Shown here one piece after another: positions 55,921-64,000 of a stretch of DNA of 64,000 nucleotides (its first letter is position 1; the number at the start of each line of letters is the position of its first letter). Origin of the DNA: Ophiobolus disseminans. Taxonomy: Eukaryota > Ascomycota > Dothideomycetes > Pleosporales > Phaeosphaeriaceae. The notes beneath the pieces are model-generated. The model saw nothing but the letters and a program-made list of their open reading frames with translations, was not told where the DNA came from and ran no database searches. The DNA lies in assembly GCA_010093685.1 (NCBI GenBank), contig MU006231.1:792428-856427 (forward strand), given 5' to 3'. Both the position numbers and the translations under genes were made by a program.

Positions 55921-57588
55921 ATGGAGGCCATCACACGTGAATCTCTCAATTCTCCAATCAATTGGGCAATTGCTAATACGCTTAGACAAACTTCAAGAGG
56001 TCCTTGGCTCAGTCAGTGGTACTGCTGCTTCTGCAGGAGCCTACAGCGGAAAGTGAGAGGCATCAAAACCTTTAGAGAGGAACGTGGCTAACAGCCTTCC
56101 AGATCAGCTCTTCTGCTCGGTGCAGGCTTCGTGTATGTTCATCTTGCTCTCTCTAATGATGGCAACTAACGTTTGAAGCACGCGGCCCACGGTTGACGTC
56201 CTGGGCAAGTCGGGTGTCAAAGTCACTGTCGGTATGAGATTTTCGTACACGCGAATGAGAGCCACGACTAACGTTGTGCAGCGTGCAGGACGCTCGAGAA
56301 AGCACAGGCACTGGCCAAGGGCATCCCCAACGCTACCGCCATCACCGTAAGCCATGAACGCCGGCACTTTGAGGCGGTATGCTAACACACGCAGCTCGAT
56401 GTCAACAACGATGAAGCTCTCGATGCTGAAGTCGCCAAGGTCGATGTTGTCATCAGCTTGATCCCCTACACCTTCCACGCCACCGTCATCAAGTCGGCCA
56501 TCCGCAAGAAGAAGAACGTTGTCACAACTTCATACGTGTCGCCTGCGATGATGGAGCTCGATGCTCAGGCAAAGGAAGCTGGCATCACCGTCATGAACGA
56601 GATTGGCGTCGATCCTGGCGTTGACCATCTCTCGGCTGTTCTAACCATCGACGAAGTACACAAGGCTGGCGGCAAGATTCTGTCATTCAAGTCCTACTGT
56701 GGTGGCTTGCCAGCACCAGAGAACTCAGATAATCCGCTTGGATACAAGTTCTCTTGGAGCTCGCGAGGTGTGCTGCTCGCGCTCAGGAACCAGGCAAAGT
56801 TCTACCAGGACGGTCAGGTCAAGGAGGTCGAGGGACCCGAACTAATGGCTGAGGCCAAGCCTTACTTCATCTACCCCGGATACGCTTTCGTCGCATACCC
56901 TAACCGCGACTCGACTCCCTACAAGGAGCGATACAACATCCCCGAAGCACAAACCATCATCCGTGGTACATTACGCTACGGCGGGTTCCCAGAGTACATC
57001 AAGTGCCTAGTTGACATTGGCTTCCTCTCAGAGGATCCTAAGGACTTCCTCAAGGAAGGCGAGAAGCGCACTTGGAGGGATGCCACAGCAAGGGTTGTTG
57101 GCGCAACCAGCGATTCAGACGATGATATTCTCTGGGCCATCAGCTCTCGAACAAAGTTCCCCAGCACTGAGGAGAAAGAACGCATCATCTCAGGTCTTCG
57201 CTGGATTGGTCTCTTGTCGGACGAGCCAATCACAGCTCGTGGCAACCCTCTTGACACTCTCTGCGCTACACTGGAGCAGAAGATGCAGTATGAGGAGGGC
57301 GAACGAGACATGGTCATGCTTCAACATCGGTTCGAGATTGAGAAGAAGGACGGAAGTAAGGTCGTTCGCACCTCGACTCTTGCCGAATACGGCGACCCCG
57401 AGGGTTATTCAGCCATGGCTAAGCTTGTCGGCGTCCCATGTGCGATTGCCGTTCAGCAGGTGCTTGATGGCACTCTGAGCGAGAAGGGTGTTCTGGCACC
57501 GATGTCTCCCGAGATTTGCAGGCCATTGATGAAGACGTTGGAAGACCAATACAACGTCCACTTCAAGGAGAAGGAAGTTCCCCTATAG
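55921..57588 (+). CDS. LYS9: Saccharopine reductase (NADP+, L-glutamate-forming)
   Basis: Lys9 makes saccharopine from aminoadipate semialdehyde, glutamate and NADPH, the penultimate step of the fungal aminoadipate route to lysine. Six exons fit: 55921-55936, 55986-56052, 56103-56132, 56179-56231, 56282-56346 and 56395-57588, giving 474 residues. The small early exons rebuild the Rossmann start LLLGAGFVTRPTVDVL. Further marks are VVISLIPYTFHATVIK, NEIGVDPGVDH, SYCGGLPAPENSDNPLGYKF and TLRYGGFPEY, all typical of the enzyme. The residues before the Rossmann fold (about 27) are a short extension with no clear targeting signal. Five introns crowd the first 480 bases and none the rest. Confidence 0.95.
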
Positions 57589-57812
57589 GCCACGGACGCC
57601 TGATATGCGTCCGCTGTATGGTGGCAGATCTGAGTTTACGTACAGTTAGACAAAAGAGATACAGAATCCATCAATGCGTGACAACTTGACGCGTGTGCAC
57701 CGTTTGGCTGGGATCCTTGGTGTGAAACGTGACCCCGCTTATTGACCTAGTGTAGAAGTCGCGTCTGCGAACCTCGGATGCTGTCTCCAGACACCAATTC
57801 TTGAGCGCCAAC

Positions 57813-60158
57813 ATGACAACAGAGGGATCGCCCTCGAACAAATCGCATATTTCGAATTCTTCGCAGAAACGACCTGCAGGCGATAGTCCTCCTGAACACG
57901 GTCGAGCAAAGCGCGCAAAGTACACTTCCGCCGCTTGGTCTGTGTCCCCTCATCTATCCACGTACTGCTACTGACACGGCCAGCAACGAGTGCAAGCGAT
58001 GCAAAGTAAAATGCATTCGCATTGGCGAAGATGTAAACTGCCAGCGTTGCTCATCGATGGGACTGCAATGCATCATTATCCCTTCCGCAGCACAGACTGC
58101 GAAGGAAGCAGATAAAAAGAGTCAGATGCTTAGGCGCGATAGGTGCGACTTGCATCTCAACATCTGATGTGATGTACACGCGCTTATCTGATGTTTAGCT
58201 CATACGATTCTTCATTGAAGGCTGAGGTTCTATCCTTGCGTCAACAGATGCACGACTTGACTACTATGGTAGCGACGCTGGTCGAGAAACATTCGAGTCT
58301 TACGCACAGCGAGCATCGCCCTACAGACTCGCAGATAGGCAGCCCAGCATATACCAACAGTAATTCTCACCGAGATGATAAGCCGAAGCAGCCTCAATTT
58401 ATCGGGCCGACCCGTTCAGCCTTCAGCTTCAGCATCGCTGAAACATCGCTTGCTAACATGGGCATACCAACAAACCAACATCAACTGACAGACCCGACAT
58501 CAACACTTTCTTCCCGTGAGAGTACACCAGAGCGATCAACACAACACGTGTCACATGCGCCGGTCGGGACAATTCCTGATGCTTTGGTCCGCTTTTCCGC
58601 CTTAGAAGCTGTGAATTTGGTCACAATTTATCAAGAGGAAGTCGTATGTGCTCAGCCTATCGTGGACACGGAAAATCTTATCACAAACGTCCCTCATCTC
58701 CTAGATATGGCCCGCTACCAAGGGAGAGCTAGGGGCACGCCCTCGAAACTCTGCCGAAAAGATTGCCACATCCTACGGTTGGCCATCGCAACAGCCCTGA
58801 CGCACGAGAGTCGCGGCAAGAATGATATATCCGAACAGTTAGTAGAGACGGTTGAACAAGACGTTGGCCGCATTTCTAGTAACACGGAAGTGGAACTCAA
58901 GGATCTACAGCTCATGGGTATGCTCAGCATCTACTTCTGTCATACGGGAGAAGAGCTTTTCGCGTGGCGTGCAATTGGAAGGGCTGCGCGCCAAGCGCTG
59001 GAGATGGGTCTGCACCGAAAACAGAGCCTCTTGAACAATTTCAAGGATGATAATGAGCGGAACTACGCTCTCCAAATATTCTGGGTCATCTACCAGCTTG
59101 ACCGCCGGTGGAGTTTCGGCACCAGTTTGTCGTTTGCACTCAATGACAAAGATATAGACCCGGAGTTACCTGAACCAGGGGCAGACTTCCCTTACCTCAA
59201 ATGCATGATTGCCTACGGGCGGTTATGTTCAAGAGTGTGGGAAGCTCTACCACCATACGGTTCGTCCTCACAGCTCATACCCAAAGAGAAGGAAGATTAT
59301 TTGGACTTCATCACCCAAAACTGGGTCTTGTCTATTCCCGACAATCTGCATTTTAAGCACCCACGTGCTGCGCCGCCCGCACAGTCCCGCGTACTACAAC
59401 GCCTGCGTACGCTACTCTATCTTCGTGGCAACTACATGCGTCTCCTCATTCATCGTCACCATGTCGTGAGCTACGAAAATGTTAGGGTCGACAGCAAAAT
59501 GGCGCAGCTCGTCGTCGATGTCGCCAAGGACAGCATACAGGTACTCGTGCACTTTAACGAGACGAGCGATATTTACAATCGCCAGCCGAGCGTCTACCAC
59601 TACTATCTGCTCAGCGCATTGGCAATCCTTCTACTCGCCGTGTGCCACGCACCGAACGACTTTTCAGACACATGCAGAGAATCATTTGCTGCTGCTGTTG
59701 ACCTAGTCAGGGGATTTTCTCAATATGGTACCGCTAGTCGTAGACTATGGAAGAGTATTCGTGGATTGTTGCCGGCCCTACGCTCCCTTAGTCTTCGGAG
59801 CGAATTGAACATGCCACGTAAAGGGCAAGGCGTAACCGACACGAGCGATACAAACCACCTTGCATTGCCCAGTGGAAATCTCATTGAGCAACCGCCGTCA
59901 CTTCTGGCAGATACAACATCAGACGCTTTTGGTGGTGCCTGGACTGACAATGTAACGGACTTCGAAGCGAACCTTGGAGATATGCCAGACATGTTCGACA
60001 TCAGTTGCGATCTCATGAACATTTACGACGCATTTGGGTCTGGGGCTTCCGCCTGGCAACCACTTCCATCACACATGACTGCCGAAAGCTTCGCGGCGCA
60101 AGGGACGTCAGCTTGGGAATTAGACGAAGTATCGCGGCATTTCCAGGGACTACTTTGA
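57813..60158 (+). CDS. Zn2Cys6 transcription factor with fungal-specific TF domain
   Basis: Exons 57813-57937, 57984-58142 and 58199-60158 give 747 residues. The zinc cluster C42-x2-C45-x6-C52-x8-C61-x2-C64-x6-C71 is complete; the codon of its first cysteine is split by intron 1. A short coiled-coil (SLKAEVLSLRQQMHDLTTMV) follows the linker and probably mediates dimer formation. The fungal-specific transcription-factor domain starts near residue 230 and contains LMGMLSIYFCHTGEE, RAARQALEMGLHR and FWVIYQLDRRWSFG. The C-terminus is acidic with hydrophobic residues (about 690-747), a plausible activation region. I find no pathway genes beside it, so its target is unknown. The start at 57813 is the only ATG that gives the complete cluster. 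Confidence 0.92.
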
Positions 60159-60874
60159 AGCAAGGATGGTAGTTCAAAGTGCGGTATCACAAAGATGCCA
60201 GCTACTCCCAACTCGTGTCCTGAACGTTTACATCGGACATGTATCTCCACTGGCACTCGTATCCATGGTTACGATCATGTTGCGCGCTCTCAGCAGTAAA
60301 AGAGCGTGCGAAGAACTGATGTATGCCATATCGCCTTTTGTACAGCATGATCGGGGACCTAATAGTTTAAAAGAAGGAAGTCGATACCCATCTGAATATC
60401 CTGTGCATATTCTTCCGGAGTAGCGTACTAGTTCCGTAGGAGATAACAGCAACGTGGGACACGACGTTGTCGACAGCCGGGTAACTTGGCGGAATCGTAC
60501 CAAGCGTGTGGCCTGGGTCTTGGTCATGTTGACATTGGTGTTACCGAGAGTAACGCCGACGCTATCGGACGCATTTTCGCGGTTCCTTGGGGCCGAAGGT
60601 GGGGAGTTCGACAAAAGATGCAGCGGAGCCAGAGAGAGCGACCTTGAATTTGTCCTGCATAACCATTTGTAACACTTCATTGGTGTCCAAGATTATGCGC
60701 TACTATCATGCTCTTGATCTTTTTGCCTCTAAAGCTTTGAGTGCACCTGATGTGATTATTTTCAGCCTCTACACAACTCTCTCCATGACAGCTTGGGTGA
60801 GGTCTGAGGATTCGAGACTCGATTGCTCAATGGAATTGAAATGCTTGGTGCATACACACAGATCTATCATCTCC
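60159..60874. other. Gap, no supported gene
   Basis: Overlapping frames on both strands (up to 150 codons) lack domains. The region probably holds the 3' ends of the converging transcription-factor and hydrolase genes. Confidence 0.5.
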
Positions 60875-62185
60875 TCAGCCCTCAATCTTTGCCTTCACAA
60901 AAGCCACTGTGTCATCCAACCCCTCCTGTACCGCCTTAATCGTCCCAGGCGCATACCCAATGAACCCATGCGGCGCACCATTATAAATTTTCACCACCGC
61001 CTCATTTCCCCACACCCCCCACTTTGCACCCATCATGATCGTATCATCAAGAAGAGGGTCTTCACTCCCGCATGTAAACAGCGCAGGAGGCAACTTCTTG
61101 CCCCTTAGATCTGCCCAAAGCGGGCTGATCGACGGGTCCTTTCGCTGCTTTTCGGTGGTGTTGGGCAGTAACGCATCTATGTACGCGCTCATTACATCGT
61201 GATCGATGACAAGGTGCAATTCATGGTGGTGTACGTGCGGCAGAAACGAGGAGAGGTCGAAGCAGCCGAAGTGTAGCAGGACGCCTTTGAACGCAAAGTC
61301 AGGATTGGTGTCGAGTAGATGTAGAGCGACGAGGCATGCTAAATGGCCGCCTGCGGATTCTCCGCCTGTGAACATGAGTTCTCCGCCGAACTGTTCTTTG
61401 CCATGCTTGATCAGGTACTCGGCGAAGTCGTAGCAGTCGTTGGCACCGGCGGGCCAGGGGTCTTCTGGGGCGAGGCGATATCCGATGCTGATGATTGTGA
61501 GGGAGAAGTTGTTGGCCATGTATTTGAGGTATGGATCCTGGCTGAATTGCATTAGCACATTTACTTCTCAATCCATAATCTTCCTGCATTTTATCAGATT
61601 CCGGCCAAGATAGGCAACTTACTAAGCTTCACTCTGCAAGACCCAGCCTCCGCCATGGATGTGCATATGAACCCCTTTGCTCACTCCATTATCGGGCTTG
61701 AACATGCGGTAAGGTATCGTGCGTCCAGCGTCACGTGAGGGTATCTCGCCGTTCACGCCTTCGGGTAAGATGACGGGTTTGGGCAATGGTGTCTTGCCAT
61801 CCCAGCGAAGTTTGCGATATTCGGCGGCACCAACCTATAGATTGGTGAGATGATGTACGGGTGAGGTAAATAAGGCGACGGTGCTTGACTTCGGTACATA
61901 TAAAGCTTGATTGCCATGCGATATTGGGTTCATATGTAATTTGATATGCGAGTCATCTGCGATGACTAGATTTTGGAGGTTGTGGCGTACGTACCTCATA
62001 CCCTAAACGTAGACGCACAAAGTCAGTTCCTGTCTCGCATACGTTCAATACCTGGGTTTTTGCTCACACCGCGGTCCGTCGGCCCATATCTTTATCAACT
62101 TCTCGTTGAACTCTTGTGTCTGTTTGTCGATATTCGCACGGTCGACTTTAGATGCGTCAATTGTGAGATCAGACTTGAGAGACAT
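60875..62185 (-). CDS. Alpha/beta hydrolase, HSL/arylacetamide-deacetylase type
   Basis: This is an esterase-like hydrolase of the alpha/beta hydrolase-3 (HSL) group. Four exons fit: 62185-62068, 62002-61995, 61834-61623 and 61541-60875, giving 334 residues. The second exon is only 8 nt; it is needed to build GPRWYEVGAAEY across three splice sites. The last exon starts at the acceptor GCAATTCAG, giving SEAYQDPYLKYM. Motifs are the oxyanion HGGGW, YRLAPEDPWPAG, the nucleophile elbow GGESAGG, an acid residue in CGSEDPLLD and the histidine in GAPHGFIG. No signal peptide is visible, so a cytosolic enzyme is likely. The substrate is unknown. Confidence 0.9.
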
Positions 62186-62756
62186 GATGATGATGGAGAA
62201 TTTGAGTCTTGTGTGTTATATCTCGGTCTACGGTTATATACAGTTTGAGATGCGATGTACATCGGAGCACTTCCGATGCGGTAATGCGCTCACCGGGTTA
62301 CCTCGGAAAGAATAGTGGGGGTTTTATAGCGGGGTACGAGTGGATAGCTTGACGCGTAGGTATCTTTGAAAACACCAGACGTAGAGGCCGAGAAGGTGAC
62401 AAGTGAAAAGGATGCCGCGACTGACTTCTTGTGCTAGGTTTGCAGATTATGCAGGAGAACGCTCTAACCCAACTTTACGTTGCGTTTGGGATAGTTCGGG
62501 AAGTGGCCACCTTCCACTCAAGGTAGGGGATGAACAATATCAACAGACGATTGACTTGCGTTGGAAAATAGCAATGCAACCCCAGCCTCTACAGCCAATA
62601 TATCACCGTGGTGGCTATTTACCCAGCCGCGGTCGCGCATCCCCTCACTTCTCTCAGCCCTCTTGACGCCCAACTTCTTCTAAGTCTTCACAAAGCGCAT
62701 AAAGCAGCGTACGTCTTCCAGCAACAGAGCCTTGATCGAACATTCACAATCCGAAG
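62186..62756. other. Divergent promoter region
   Basis: This 571-bp region lies between the start codons of the hydrolase (minus) and the HET-domain gene (plus). A TATATAC lies at 62235-62241, about 50 bp before the hydrolase ATG. The short plus-strand frames at 62403-62666 show no domain. Confidence 0.35.
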
Positions 62757-63741
62757 ATGTTGCCAAACCACGATACGAAAGCATCCTATCAGTACCTATC
62801 GCTAGACCTTACGAAACAACAAGTGCGACTCTTCAGACGCCCAGGATACCTGGAGCCTTACACCCTCACTACCTACGATATTGACGAGGCGCCTCCATAT
62901 ACAGCATTATGGGAATATGTGGGGTCCCCCTTCGCCAACACACGAAATCCATATCGAAGGGGCACCGTTACAGACCAGGAAGAACCTCTTCAACTTTACC
63001 GAAGAGAGAGCGGGGCATAATGACTACGACTTCTATTGGATCGATCAAATTTGTATTGACCAAAGAAATCTGCAAGAGAGGAGTTCTCAGGTGGGCATGA
63101 TGTCCGAGATCTACCAGCGAGCCACTTCGACCTTGATCTGGCTTGGGAGCGACAGTGCTCCTCTGAAAGAAGCGGCACAGGAATTTACTCAAAGCAAATG
63201 TATACATGCGTTGGACACGATGCTGAGCGACCAATACTTCAAACGAGTCTGGATAATCCAAGAGATCCTCCTCGCTCGCTCCATACATGTTCTCGTAGGA
63301 GGTAACTACTGGATTTCATGGTTTAACATGGCCGAGATTGTGCAGGCACCCGAATATATCTTTAGAACAAGACAGCGTATCATGTCGATTATGAGCCAAG
63401 CGAGTCTAATCCGACATCCTGAGCCGGCACCCCGACTCCTCCCGCTCATTGATGCCATTAGGTGTTTTCACGAGCACGGTTGCGAAGATCCCCGCGATAA
63501 ACTTTACGGTCTGATGGGTATAATCAAGGAAAACGAGCGGCTCTTAGTCAATTACGCAAAACCAAAAGAAGAAGTGTATGTGGATATGCTACAAACCGTT
63601 TCCATGCAATCACGGCAACCATCAATTCAGGAGCACTTTGATCTGATGAGAACCCTACAGCATCTTGGCAAAGCCATGGAGCTCAGCTCTGGAGCCTTGA
63701 ACTCACTTTTACATACACAACGGTCCTCATACGAAGTATAG
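62757..63741 (+). pseudogene. HET-domain (heterokaryon incompatibility) gene, frameshifted
   Basis: HET-domain proteins control fungal self/non-self recognition after cell fusion and can trigger cell death. The start (MLPNHDTKASYQYLSL, then APPYTAL) is in one frame, while the rest of the domain (FYWIDQICIDQRN, FKRVWIIQEILLARS, CEDPRDKLYGLMGI) is in the next. The switch falls at about 62911-62920, exactly where the conserved ALSYxWG motif should be, and is explained by one extra base. A TAG ends the second frame at 63741, but coding-like sequence continues in the same frame (KRYYYDCVIKR) to a TAA at 63915. The gene thus looks doubly damaged, or the sequence has errors. The window ends soon after; 63916-64000 shows nothing more. 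Confidence 0.72.
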
Positions 63742-64000
63742 GGTCAGGGGTATGAGCGACGCAACTATGGAACTACCGAGGCGATTGACAGACCAGGAAA
63801 GGATCGCTGGTGGCATGACTTCGAAGGTAAACGCTACTATTACGACTGTGTAATAAAGCGCACAGCGTATTCATTATCTATGGCCAAGTTAGCTACAAGA
63901 GTAGGAGAGCAATAATTCACAGAGTAGGGCCTCGGGAATATTGGCAACGCGAGGAACACGGATTGGTCCGCTCAAATCGTATTGCAAACTACTCGAAGCC

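Noticed and set aside
57813..63741. Possible secondary-metabolite cluster: transcription factor, hydrolase and HET gene side by side
   Set aside because: No backbone enzyme, tailoring oxidase or transporter is present; LYS9 and SEC15 next door are housekeeping genes.

Overview
The window is nuclear DNA of a filamentous ascomycete (Pezizomycotina). The evidence is the short spliceosomal introns of about 45-80 nt with GTAAGT-like donors and CTAAC/CTGAC branch sites, and fungus-specific families: a WOPR regulator, a Zn2Cys6 activator with a fungal transcription-factor domain, a HET-domain protein and the alpha-aminoadipate lysine enzyme Lys9. A Dothideomycete is my best guess, but this is inference from general gene style and not from a marker gene.

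Layout. 3-11.5 kb holds three conserved genes on the plus strand: a GSK3 kinase, the large nuclear cap-binding subunit (NCBP1/CBP80) and a NIPA-type membrane protein. 11.5-19.9 kb is a very long stretch without a convincing gene, lying upstream of a WOPR-domain master regulator with a glutamine/tyrosine-rich tail (19.9-21.8 kb). 23.6-31.2 kb is the most unusual part: a divergently transcribed pair (a Cys-motif, tail-anchored membrane protein and a trypsin-like serine protease) present twice in tandem. A TEX30/KANL3-like alpha/beta hydrolase and the RNase MRP subunit Rmp1 follow, converging on each other. 33-49 kb is gene-poor accessory DNA with a few short tryptophan-rich reading frames, a decayed gene at 40.1-41.2 kb and short repeats; it surrounds a Mei2-like RNA-binding protein (41.8-44 kb). 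49.4-62.2 kb is conserved again: a small unknown protein, the RAI1/DXO decapping-quality-control enzyme, exocyst subunit Sec15, saccharopine reductase Lys9, a Zn2Cys6 transcription factor and an HSL-type alpha/beta hydrolase with an 8-nt microexon. The window ends in a HET-domain gene that carries a frameshift and an early stop.

How the genes fit together. RNA metabolism is well represented (NCBP1, RAI1, Rmp1, Mei2), but these genes are scattered and do not form a cluster. The only arrangement that looks like a functional module is the duplicated membrane-protein/protease pair. Each pair shares a promoter region of about 350 bp, the proteases keep a His-Asp-Ser triad and share an intron position, and only the second protease has a C-terminal RanBP2-type zinc finger. 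I suggest a membrane-linked proteolytic signalling or defence module. That role is inferred from architecture; I cannot name a characterised homologue. I saw no tRNA, rRNA, CRISPR array or intact transposon.
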